64,000 bases of DNA. Origin: Lepidurus packardi. Taxonomy: Eukaryota; Arthropoda; Branchiopoda; Notostraca; Triopsidae. The notes under the pieces were generated by a model that saw only the letters and a program-made list of their open reading frames with translations, had not been told where the DNA came from and ran no database searches. The number at the start of each line of letters is the position of its first letter. The first letter of the stretch is position 1. Shown one piece after another: positions 12,125 through 24,790 of the stretch. The stretch covers positions 5,766,001-5,830,000 of the forward strand of contig JAKZAN010000005.1 of assembly GCA_023053545.1 (NCBI GenBank), given 5' to 3'. The position numbers were made by a program, and so were the translations under genes.

Positions 12125-13816
12125 ATGGCCTCAGCTGACTCAAATCCTACTAAGTTAGAAGTGGCTCAAAGATACGCAAGTCTTGCTGGAAAAGACGTAT
12201 GGTATATTCAAAATATAATGATGAAGAACAGCCAAGTTATGTACTATAATTATATTTCTACTTCTTTGAAGGGATAAATTGACTGAAATGGCTCAAAAGA
12301 ACCAAGCCTTAGACTTGGGACAAGGCTTTCCTAACTTTTTCCCACCCAAAACCGCAATTTTTAACGCGTTAGGTCAAGCTGCGATGGATGAAACCGTGAA
12401 CTCGGTAGAAGGTCCTTATCCACGGGTAAAACTATTAACTATTTTTTTGCATCTTCAGGAGCCTTAACCTCAATTTCGATTCGTGTGTAGGGACATCCCA
12501 GATTGGTAGAAGCGTTGGGTAAATTGTACAGCAAACTATGGGAGAGAGAATTTCACGCCGAAGAAGAAATTCTAGTGACAGCTGGAGCCTATGAAGCCTT
12601 ATTTTGCAGTATATTGGCCTTCGTTAATCCTGGCGACCAGGTTATTATCGTGGAGCCCTTTTTTGGGTGTTACGAACCTATTATCCGAATAGCAGGAGGG
12701 GAACCTGTGGTTGTCACTCTAAAGCCTGTTAGTTCTTAAGGAAATAGTTATTTTCGTCAAATTACTAATTCTGCTTTATTTGCAAATTTCAGAGTACAGA
12801 AGGAGCAAACCTGGCGCAGAATTGGTATATTGATGTTGAAGAGCTGAAGAGAGCGTTTAATCCCAAGACCAAGGCTTTTCTCTTGAACACGCCCCATAAT
12901 CCTACCGGCAAAGTCTTTGGATACGAGGAATTAAAATTAATAGCCGAGTTATGCCAAAAACACGACGTTTTATGCATTTCGGACGAGGTTTACGAGTGGT
13001 TAACCTATGAGCCCCATCAGCATGTTAGAATAGGTTTGACATCTTCTTTTGAATGTAACGTTGGGTAAGAATTACCTAGTTCTACACTTTAAAGCTAGTT
13101 TGCCTGGAATGTGGAGTAGAACGGTTACTATTGGCTCTGCTGGAAAAATGTTTGGAGTAACAGGCTGGAGGATTGGTTGGGCCTATGGTGATGCTTCATT
13201 AATGGCGAATTTGAGGGTCTCTCATGAAACTTTAGTTTGGAGCTGTCCTACACCGTATCAAGTATTTGATCTCTAAATTAAAGAACAGTAACTAGTGGTT
13301 CTCGTTCATTAGGAAGCATTGGCTCGTGTTTTGGAAAGCGAAGTAGAGACCGATTTTCAATATTTAAAGTTTCAACTCCTAGATTTGGCAGAAAAACGAA
13401 AAGGAATTGTACACGTTTTAAAGCAAGCTGGAATGACACCTGTGGTGCCACAAGGAGGGTACTTTGTCATCACTAATTGGACCGACAATGGTAAGTGTAG
13501 ACATTAAAGGAGTGTGAAATACAGTTATGCGTTTCAGCTGAGAGGAAGAGAAAAGTTTTGGCGGAAATGGAGGTGAAAGGCGAAGCAATGGATATGACCT
13601 TTGTGAGATGGTTGAGCCAAAAAGGGATCCAGGCTGTGCCCTCGACCATTTTTTATTTGCCAAAGCATCGACATTTGGGAGAATGCTATGTCCGTTTTTG
13701 CTTTATTAAGGTAGGCTATAATGTCATTACGAATTTTGAATTTTTACGTCCTGTGTCGCTTTTAGGACGAGGAAACACTGCGAAAAGCCGGAGAGCTATT
13801 GAGAGACCAATTGTAG
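12125..13816 (+). CDS. Kyat: Kynurenine--oxoglutarate transaminase / cysteine-conjugate beta-lyase (KYAT family)
   Basis: PLP-dependent class I/II aminotransferase that converts kynurenine to kynurenic acid and can cleave cysteine S-conjugates. Eight exons join in phase to 425 aa: 12125-12201, 12272-12425, 12491-12727, 12793-13033, 13095-13261, 13313-13490, 13538-13710, 13766-13816. Visible motifs are LDLGQGFPNF near the N-terminus, VTAGAYEALF, VEPFFGCYEPI, NTPHNPTGKVF, CISDEVYEWL (the Asp that holds the PLP ring nitrogen), and TIGSAGKMFGVTGWRIGW with the Schiff-base Lys near residue 254. The end matches family members (CYVRFCFIKDEETL). Length fits animal KYAT1/KYAT3, and I cannot say which paralogue it is. 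The family segment NQYT(R/K)xFGHP is replaced by GPYPRGHP at the exon 2/3 junction. No clear mitochondrial presequence is seen. Confidence 0.93.
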
Positions 13817-15103
13817 GAAACGGTGTAACATTTTCAAGAGTATACGATTATATAGTAGTGTTCTAGCACCATTTTACGGTTAAATCGAGTATTGTCCTTC
13901 AGTTGACGGCACGGCAAATACAGCAGTTAACCGATATGCCGTACCGTCAACCGGGGTGACTTCGGACACTTACCTTTTAATTAATTGTGCACTTATTACT
14001 AAACACTTCTTAACATATTGCACTTCAATTTAAAGCTATTGAAAAACAATACAAGATATGGTCTACTAATGCCGTATGCCTCTATTTTCATTATTTAAAA
14101 ATATAATTCTGCCAAATCGAACAAATTTTTGGTCGAAAAGTTATCAAACATGGTAATGTTTTCCTGGCAGGTCCGTACCCAGGGGGTTTTAAACCCACTC
14201 CGAAATTTTTTTCCTCCATAACGATATCCACAGAATTTGATGGCAGAAATTGATTGCAGAATTTGAATTTGATTGCAGAAACTTTGGTAAGTATAGTTAG
14301 AAAGTATCGCAAGTTTCTATCAAGCAACCTAATCTAGTGTTTATCAATTTTGAATGTATTTGTAGAATTGCGATACGGAATGCCGAGTCCATATACCGAA
14401 AATTTCTTGTAAACAATCCTATAAAAAAAATGCTTTAATCCGTTGGATGAGACTAACACTTTGTCTGCCGTCACCTCCCTGTACGTTAGAGGGGCTTGCT
14501 GACCTGAACTTTCTCAGTTTTGCACTAAGGCTAAAAGAATACAACAAATATCGGTACAAACGGAAAATAAAAACGCTGTAATAATATTGCATCTGTTCTC
14601 TATAGATGGCGTCTACTGTCCAGCCAAGGTCTGAAATTAAGTTTCCGAAAAGGGGACCCAAATGCCCTGGCTAGTTGCCGTGGTTTCGGCTGTCTAATAT
14701 TTAGTCTTACAGGTGCGTTGTGCAGGTGTGTTTTGAAAATTTGTGGTGGCCTCACCTGTCATGAATTTTAATTTCTCCGTAAATTTCATTTGCGAGAATG
14801 AAATCACAAAAATTACTGGTCAACAAGCCTCACGGTATCCAAACGGATTAACTTGTAGTTGTAAAATCTTGACATTGTTATGGTTAATTTAAACTCCGAA
14901 TTCTCTGTTTTAAATCCTTGTCATACTTAAACTAATTTGTATGCAAGGGCAAGGTGGATTGTCAAAAGTTGGTAGACTAACGGAGTAGCTGAAGCATTAA
15001 CGCAAATCTTCTTTTCCTGTTCTACTGTCCATTTTTATGCATTCCTCCACACTTGATGACTGCACCTTGCTACCTTTTGAGTAAACTCAGCACTTCACCC
15101 AAA
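13817..15103. other. Intergenic, aminotransferase to ATAT1
   Basis: Non-coding as far as I can see. It should contain the aminotransferase 3' UTR and the ATAT1 promoter. The short open frames at 14.1-14.7 kb on the minus strand show no known domain. Confidence 0.55.
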
Positions 15104-16733
<1,630 letters not shown>

Positions 16734-17160
16734 TCCTCTTAATTGCATCTTAAATCTTTATTAGCAACCATTTCTGAGTTGTTTATTGGAAAAGAAAGGT
16801 TGTGAAAGTAAGATATTAGCTATGCTATTGTTAACGCTTTAAAAGGAAAATTTTGCCGAAAGTTTTACCCTTAATTATATGATTCTTATCCCCATTCCAA
16901 ATTAACCCGTTGTTTGGCTAGAACTTAACTGATTTTTGGAAAGAATGATGATTGTTTTAAGATAGGATAATTTAACTGAAGAGATTATTTAATAACTTAA
17001 AGCTAATTATGGTTGTGTGAAAACGCTTAAACGCTATGGAATATTCTATCACAGTATTAATATAACAACTCCATTGAATTTTAAGGTTCTATAATCATGT
17101 GTGTACTTTCTGGGGGAAATACCGATTGTGGAGATAAGCAGGGAACAAACTGAATCCGAC
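16734..17160. other. Intergenic between convergent ATAT1 and aminopeptidase stops
   Basis: This 427-bp AT-rich gap must hold both 3' UTRs. No coding or RNA feature is recognised. Confidence 0.6.
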
Positions 17161-20100
17161 TTAGAATCGTTTTGCACTTGGGCGATTTTCAGTGAGCCAA
17201 GACACGACTTCTGCGTAGTGATTGTCCATCCATGCGATATTAGATTGGACTCTTTCGATAGCTTGATCAACTGATCGCGTAGCAGTACCCAGATCATCAA
17301 CATGGGCATCTCTGAATTCCACCAACTAAACAAAGTTCAATAAAAATGAAATTATAATCGTTATTCCAAAATGTAGCTTGAAATTTGGAGTTTCAAAGCA
17401 GACATTTAGCAAAGAAACTGGTTTCAAAGCATTTTTTTGTGTTTTTGGCGTAAGGAAAAGCGCTTATACCTCTTGGAGTTCAAGAGGTGTGTTGAAAGTT
17501 TCCGAAACATCTCCGAGCCATTCAGCAGGAGTGAGAACGGAGCCATAACTTCAGGCGATCGTGCAGAAATAATCGTAGAGGTGCAGAATCATGCAAATGG
17601 AGGTCAGTGAAGGTGGATAAGTGGTTGAAAGAAAGAAAAAAAATCGAGCAATAATTAGCGTTGGAAAATAAATAGCTTTAAACAGGCTATGAGAGAATCC
17701 AACCCGAACCCCGAACAAAGAAACCCGAACCGGTACCTGTCGCAGATCTAACTTGCTATTGAAACTGTTCGTAACTGTTTCAATAATACGGGACGTAACG
17801 GACCATCCAGGAAAACTTACGTTTTATAAAGAAATTATGTTGTCAAACCCAGAAGTTCTTCAAAGGAAAGAAGTATGGAACTTACTAATTTTTAATTTCA
17901 GTCCAGCGATTGCGGACGAAATCAAAGGCAATGTATCTGCCAACTGGATTATTGGCCACATTGGCGAAAACGCTGCCCCCATCTTGTTTGCGGATTCCAG
18001 AGCTTTCATCCAGGCACCACTCAAGCATTCTGAAATTGAAAGGCAGATAAACAATAATAAACAAACCGAAAATGGAGTGGAGTAAAAGAAAGGAGACTAG
18101 TGAACTCCAAGAAAACTTAAGGTAGAAGAGTTTTTGTAAATGTACAAAGTTTTAAATTTGAAATTACTGCGTCAAAATCCAGACTTCTTCGGAGCAGCTC
18201 ATTGCATACAGCAAAGTTTCTTTTTCAGCTGCGACGTTAGTAGTTTGATACTTTTGGTAAGCAAAATTCCATTCCGTTTCGCCACCCTTACGCATTGCCG
18301 TACAACCCACAGTAGGTTTAATGTTCGGGGAGATAATACTACAAAAATAGCCAAATTACGGATGGATCAGGTTAATAGTAATAAAACGGATGTACGTGGC
18401 ATTAGAAGGGTCTTGCATCCAAGCCGCGTACAAAGCTACAGAATTAGTGACACAGTCGCTCATATCTAACCGACAAGCCGTTTTCAGGGCATTGATACGG
18501 TTGTAGGTTGTTAGATGAGGATCAGCCATGTTATCTTGGAAGCCCACTGAGTTGTAAAACGGCAAGATTAAGTCGGACAAATAATGCTGCAGAAATTAAC
18601 TCGTTTATTAAAAATAATATTACTTTGCTCAAAATTACTTTATAAGAGCCATAACCCGCCGATCGAAGCAACATGGATTCGATAAAGTTCAAGCTGGTCA
18701 AGGCAGCCTCCCACGGGAAGTAATTCCGTTCTTGCTTGAGGTATTTGGTCAAATTCAATGAGATGTAGTACGGTAAGACATTAGCACGAGCCAAATTGAG
18801 CGAATCATCCATAATCTGAGCTCGGTTCACATCCATAATCTTTTCCAGATCCGTCAGCAATTGGCTGCTGATCAAATTCCAGTTAGTCTCGTCATAATTC
18901 ACTCGATAATAGCCTATGAAAGTGAAATTCGTAAAAAAAATCTGGCCTTCGAGGGGAAAAGAATAGTTGTACCCATTTCTTCGACGTTGAAAATGAGCCA
19001 CTGAGCATCGTCCACTTGAATATTACGGATGCTCATCGAAGCCGTGTTTTGGGGAATCCACGTGTACACAGGTGCTTGAGTAAAATCGGAAGTGTGGGTT
19101 AATGGAACCCACCAGCTATAAACCGTGGGATCGGTGGAATTAGGGTTTTTGTACAGCAAAAATCGTTCCTAAATAACAGACAAATCCAAAGTCATTGGAA
19201 GGAACGAAACACGACCTGTGTTAATTTACTTGGGTCACTTTTACGGAGTTTTGGCCGTAGTTACGAGTTACGTTGATTACTGGGAAGCCCATGACCAGCG
19301 TCCACGTGTCCATGATAGTTTTAATAGTAGTCGGGAGTGTAACTCCTTCAGACTCTGCTTGGGTAGTCAACGCTTGCCATAAATCGTCTTGCACTGCGTT
19401 TCCGTATGCCCTAATACCAAAACCATTAGGTAAATTATAACCTACACGAAGTAAAAGGTAAATACGAACCTTTCGGTTAGATAACGGTGTAAACCACGTT
19501 GGAAAACTTCGGGTCCCATGAACCCTGCGCACATGCGCAGCAGACAAGCACCTGTGATCAAAAAACGTAACAAAAAAATTTCTCTAAGAAGTAGTAAACA
19601 AATTGCACCTTTTTCGTACGAGATGCTGTCGAAGATCTCGTTGATTTCGTCAGGTGTGTTGACATCAACGTAAATCGGATGGGAAGATTCTAAAGCATCC
19701 AGGCCAAACACGTGATGAACGTCTTCTGTGACGTATTGCTTCATCATCTCAAAAGTAGGTTCCAGCTATATTGTCAATAAGTCATTACTAATATTCCGCA
19801 CTTTTGAATTCAAGCCAAATTACCTCATTGGTACCAATAAATTCCATATAAGTAGCGAATCCTTCGTTTAACCACAAGCCAGTCCACCTGAAGTGTTCAA
19901 AAATAATTATCAAGTTATTTTTTTTTTATTTACTTTCAAACTGATTACCAATCCATGGTCACGAGGTCTCCAAACCACTGATGGGCCAATTCGTGAGCAA
20001 TTACGACCGCTACACGCTGTTTGGCAGTCGCTCCAGAATTTTGCTCATCGTACAGCAAAGCAGATTCGCTAGAAAAAAAGAGGTTTTTAAATATTGCCCA

Positions 20101-21458
20101 ACTAAAAACTTAATTACCGGTAAGTAATCAAACCCCAATTTTCCATAGCTCCAGCTGAAAAATCAGGAATGGCTGCCATATCTTGCTTGGCTAACGGAAA
20201 TGGGATGTCGAACCACGTGTTATAGAAATTCAAACATACGGGACCAGCCCATTGCGCATAACTAACACGAGAGCAAAGAAATATGTCGAATTAACGTATG
20301 TCAGGTCATAAAACTGTTGCAAAATAAGTAAATAATTACGCCATTTGAGACTCTGCGCTTTTCCGCGCCCAGATCGTAAATTTTACGCCGGGACTCAATG
20401 AGCTGTCCGACTCCAGTCCGATAAAATCTGAGACAACCATCGCGACCAAATACGTTGACATTTGAGGTGAAGTCTCAAAAGTTTCCCACACGTCGTCGGT
20501 TCCAGCGCTACGGTAGTGTACAAAGTGAATACGCAGTTTATTATTACTATCAAGTTGGCTTAAATAATTTACATGGGCTCGACTTTCGCGGATGCAATGT
20601 TGGAAATAGACATGAGGTTGGCATTCCGGCGCAGGGCAATGGTAAAATTGGCTTTCATATTGGGCTCGTCGAAGCAAGGAAAGGCTCGACGGGCGTCGGT
20701 AGGTTCCTTTTTGTTAAGGAAAAAATTGATGTTACAATTATTTATAAGATATGAAAATTATTACAGACCATTTGCGTTGTAGCTAAGAACCTAACAATTA
20801 AATCAATAAGTTTGGGTACAAAATTAAGCAAACTAAGTTACTTGGGTTGGCCATTGTCATCAATGTAAGATGAGCGATAAAATCCAACCAAATCCTCGTT
20901 CAAGTTGCCAATGTAGTCCATAGTAAGGCGATACGTTTGACCTTGCTTTAAAAGGTCAGTTTTCACTGTAAAAAAGTTCACTTCAGCTACTTCCCCGAAG
21001 CCGTAGATCGTGAGCTCAATATCGGATCCGAGTTCGATTAACTGAAAATTGAAAATGAAACTAAAAATTATAAAAAAAAAAAAAAAAATAACGAATACTT
21101 TGACAGATGATTGCGTGATATTCATATCATTGGCATGGAATGTGATGTCGGAGGTAGCTTCGTCGCATCTAACGAGTATTTCCACTGAGCCAATTATGGT
21201 AAAGTCGTCCAATTTGGGCCAGATGCGCAAATCGTATGCTAGGGGTAAAACGGATCGCGGCAAACGTACATTAGTTCGCGGTGTGGGCGGAACCACGGTG
21301 GAGAGCATATCGTTCGGATCCACACTGGTAGTCGAAGCCTCCAAATAGGCTGGTGGGGCCAAGAAGTGAACCATCAAGCCTACGGCTGTCAAACTTCCGA
21401 TAAACAGCAGACATAACAAAACGATGCCTGTGCTGCTAATATAGTGTCCGGACTGCAT
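17161..21458 (-). CDS. M1-family aminopeptidase N, type II membrane protein
   Basis: Zinc ectopeptidase that removes N-terminal residues. Eighteen minus-strand coding exons join in phase to 979 aa: 21458-21099, 21041-20842, 20790-20769 (22 nt), 20706-20573, 20558-20340, 20261-20118, 20068-19949, 19887-19824, 19765-19609, 19551-19470, 19410-19230, 19168-18973, 18913-18639, 18586-18360, 18338-18168, 18029-17886, 17548-17470, 17325-17161. A short cytosolic tail precedes a membrane anchor ([19 protein letters not shown], about residues 12-30). Then come [11 protein letters not shown], the substrate motif GAMENWG near 350, zinc-binding HELAHQWF near 387, the third ligand in [19 protein letters not shown], and an ERAP1-like C-terminal helical domain ([14 protein letters not shown]). 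Length matches animal APN. Several M1 paralogues exist in arthropods, so no symbol is given. The anchor suggests a surface enzyme rather than a secreted GPI form. Confidence 0.94.
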
Positions 21459-23147
21459 GCTGACGTCTTGTGCGGGTTCGCTTTCCTCTTATGGAAGTTC
21501 CAAAATGCGAACCACCTAAAAATTTTTAAAAAATCATAGTTGGAGAAGTAATAGCGAGGAAAGATTAAAAAAAAATACAAACGTATACCTATACGCTAAT
21601 AAAGTTTACTCGGTGTTTTAAACAATCCCAGAACTCAGCGGAAATTTTAGTTCCACTTTTCTAGCACCTAAAACCCTTTGGGCAGTCACAGTAAGTGGTT
21701 GCCCCAAATAATGATAACCCAGAACGAGAAAAAGAGGAAGAGAAATCCATCCGTGGACTGGAATCAAGTTCTTCGTGTATTTCCCGCTCATCGAATTATG
21801 TATGCCAAAGTTTATGAAAGGAGTTCTTTTTAGGATATTAAGAGGGCCCTCCCGCGCGTTTATTTTATTTTTTTTTATTATTATTTTATCCCGGAAAAGG
21901 AACGCGAAAAGGAAAATAAATAGTGTTTGGAGTACATAATTGAATTGTAGCCAGAGAATTCCTTTCCGTGCATTCGCATGTGTACAGCTTTTAGGATCGT
22001 ACAAAGAAATATAAATAGAAACAAGAATAGAAGACACGCTAAAGAACAAACTTTTATATAAGACTCTTAAAAGCCGCTTACGTTTCTTTTTTTATTTTAC
22101 GGGGATGCTGACTGAGAGGCTTGTTAGTACTTATTGTTAAGGAGCTTGTTTTCGTCTCTTAAGTTTAAATTTAAGATAGGAAAGAATTCAACTTACGGAA
22201 TGACAGGAGCCAAGTTTTGAACCGGAGCGGAGGAAAACGACTTTGGAACGGGCGCCCTTCCGCTCGAAGACTGAATGTGATGTCTCGGTTCACAACCATA
22301 GTAAGTGTGTCTGGGAACAGAAAAAGAAAAGAATGACGAACTTATCTGAGATGAGGGAGCTTGATATGTAAAGTTTACATAATCCACTATGTACAAATTT
22401 GATGACGTCAGACGGAAATATGGAAAGTCTTGACAGATTCCACACTCGCTTGGATTACATGAGCTTAAAGAACTTGTTGTTCTTCATGATCTGTTATTTT
22501 TGGCTCTTATCGTTCTGCCACTTCAAAAGGGAGACTTTAAGACGTTGTCTAAAGTTCATTCATGGTAGCGCGACGATTAGGACACTCAAGTGGATTATTT
22601 CACACAGGAGCAGTAGCCCATGCCTGTAGTTGTTATCGGTCAAAGGCCAGCTTTTCGGAAATTTTGTTGTACATCAGCGCGTGAGAGGTTTCACTGTAGG
22701 TCTATTGATAAGATGTTAGATGTTGTGGAAGTATAAAAAATTAATTAAGTCAATTAAGACATTTGATTTTTAATTGCAATACGTATGTTCTATTTCATAT
22801 AAAAATAATTATATAATGGAAATAGAAGAAGCATAACTACTATTCTATAAATTCTATTCTTTTCCAAGAACGGGAAGTTGCTTAAATGTTTTTAATAATA
22901 ACTCGATTACGAAGTTTTGTAGTAAAGCTCCTATATACCGCCAAAAATCTTACTATCGATAACAAGTTTGGAATCAGCAGAGTCCGATTAAATTTGATTC
23001 TGTTACTATAATCGATAGAAAGTTGCTAAGTTGCTATTGCAAGTTGGTAAATGTGGGGTTTCGATTTAAACATTAAAATCAGTCCATAATCGATAGCAAC
23101 GCGTTCCCACGTGTTTTTGGGCTCAGATCAGCCTTAATCTTGTTCTA
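21459..23147. other. Intergenic, divergent aminopeptidase and NIFK promoters
   Basis: Apart from the candidate 5' UTR exon at 22197-22310, nothing coding is seen. The right half is very AT-rich, with several ATCGATA words near 22.95-23.1 kb. The two genes are transcribed away from each other, so both promoters lie here. Confidence 0.55.
22197..22310 (-). other. Candidate 5' UTR exon of the aminopeptidase gene
   Basis: On the minus strand a pyrimidine-rich acceptor (CTGTTCCCAG) precedes 22310, and a consensus donor (GTAAGTTG) follows 22197, bounding 114 nt. The next minus-strand acceptor (TTTTTAG at about 21516) lies 57 nt upstream of the aminopeptidase ATG. The joined product has stops before that ATG, so this exon would be untranslated. 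It is inferred from splice signals only. Confidence 0.45.
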
Positions 23148-24728
23148 ATGCAGCAAAAATTAGCAAAAATGCCCAGTTTAGTGAAAGACGAAACAGAGCC
23201 AGTACCTGAAGATGCTCAGTCAGGTGATGATTTGTTAAATCATCCAGATTTCAAGTCTACTCTCGAGAATGCCAAGCATGAATTTAGCAAGACCAAACTC
23301 AAGGTATTACATAATAAACTTTATTTTTGTAATTAAATTGATATACGTGAAGTAAAGAATTTAATGTGTGCTTTATGAATTTTCATAGGTTGTTCGTAAA
23401 TATCAGCCCTGGAAACTGGAAGCTGGCAAGGAAGGTAGAGAGAAATTTAAGAGAAATGAGCGAGAACGACAAGATCCTCATGGAGCAGTTTACCTCGGCC
23501 ACATCCCCCACGGTTTCTTCGAAAAGCAAATAGAATCCTTTTTTAGCCAGTTTGGTCGTGTCACACGAGTAAACTTGGCCCGTAGCAAGAAAGTAAATTT
23601 TCTAAGCAAAATGCCGGTTTAACCTTAATAAAATGTATTTCTTAAGACTGGGAGGAGTAAAGGCTATGCCTTTGTGGAGTTCGACCATCCCGAAGTGGCC
23701 AAAGTTGTGGCTGATACTATGAACAATTACTTGCTCTTTGAAAGGCTTTTAAAAGGTAACAAATTCAGTTTTAGCCTTTAGGAGATTCAATTAAACTTTG
23801 TCCAAATCTGTTAGCTCAATACGTTCCTCCTGAGAAAATTCACAAAGGCATGTTTCCTGACGAAAAATCATTCGAAGACGGTTTTTGCCCTACTATCAAA
23901 CGCCGTATTAAGCAAGTCAAGCTACAAGACGAAGCTATGACCCCAGAAGAAGTGGAGAAAAATCGCAAACGCATTCAAAAGTCCCTAAAAGCCACATTGG
24001 GCAAATTGAAGGACTTGGGGATTGATTATCAGCCTCAGGTATGATATTTTTGTTCAGGGAAATCCCCATCAATTTATTAACGCTTTAAACAGGTGTTTGA
24101 CCCTCCCACGGACGAACTACCCGATCTGGCCCTTTCCCAGAAACGAAAACATGTCAACGAAGCAGATAATGAGCCCAAGTCCAAGAAAAATAAAAAGTTA
24201 AAGAAGGAAGCAAAAAAAAATGAACCCAAGGAAGTATCTGATGTGCTCGAGAAGGCAGAGGTTAAGCCTCGACCATTTATTGCTAAAAAGTTAAAAGAGA
24301 CGAAGAAGACGAACGATAAAGCTGTCCTTCAATCCGAACCTGCTAGTGCCCCCACTGAAGCGGTGGAGCCCATAATCGTGGCCGAAAAGGCGTTCACGTT
24401 GGGCACGGAAGTCGCCAGTCCCAAAAAGTCATCGCAGAAGCGACAAAAATGGAAGAAAAACAAAAAAGCTGCCGCTTTGGCTACCAATGAGTCCCTTACC
24501 GAAGCCACCCAACCCATTTCAGTTCCAGAATCGGTTGCCGAAGTTGAATCGGCTGCGCCAAAGAAAAAGAAGACGAAGAATCGCAAGACCAGACAAGCCC
24601 AAAATGGCGCCAATGTTGAAATTGTGGCTGCAGAAGTCTCAGAAGTGACGAACACAGAAAGTGGAACTGAAAAGCCGAAGAGAAAGCGTAAAAGGAAGTC
24701 AGGGAAGAAATCTGCGCCAGAAAATTGA
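23148..24728 (+). CDS. NIFK: MKI67 FHA domain-interacting nucleolar phosphoprotein homologue (NIFK/Nop15)
   Basis: Nucleolar RRM protein. In yeast (Nop15) and animals it acts in pre-60S ribosome assembly. Five exons join in phase to 442 aa: 23148-23303, 23389-23592, 23647-23755, 23815-24038, 24093-24728. One RRM spans about residues 88-166: RNP2 [15 protein letters not shown] and RNP1 [10 protein letters not shown], then the family signature [15 protein letters not shown] and [13 protein letters not shown]. After that comes a Lys/Glu-rich tail with many KKK/KRKRK clusters (nucleolar localisation likely). The human protein is shorter, about 293 aa, with the difference in the tail. A second in-frame ATG at 23169 (MPSLVKDE) is a possible start. 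An AATAAA signal at 24785-24790 lies 57 nt after the stop. Confidence 0.92.
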
Positions 24729-24784
24729 GTTGGGTCAAATTTTGTTTAAGGACATTTCTTCTTGTTTGTAATTGAGGAAAGGTC

Positions 24785-24790
24785 AATAAA
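24785..24790 (+). terminator. Polyadenylation signal AATAAA for NIFK
   Basis: The canonical hexamer lies 57 nt downstream of the NIFK stop codon, followed by a T-rich stretch at about 24856. Confidence 0.6.

Noticed and set aside
17753..18085. 110-codon plus-strand frame with [18 protein letters not shown]
   Set aside because: It is the antisense shadow of aminopeptidase exon 18029-17886. The minus strand reads [18 protein letters not shown], which is the real protein.
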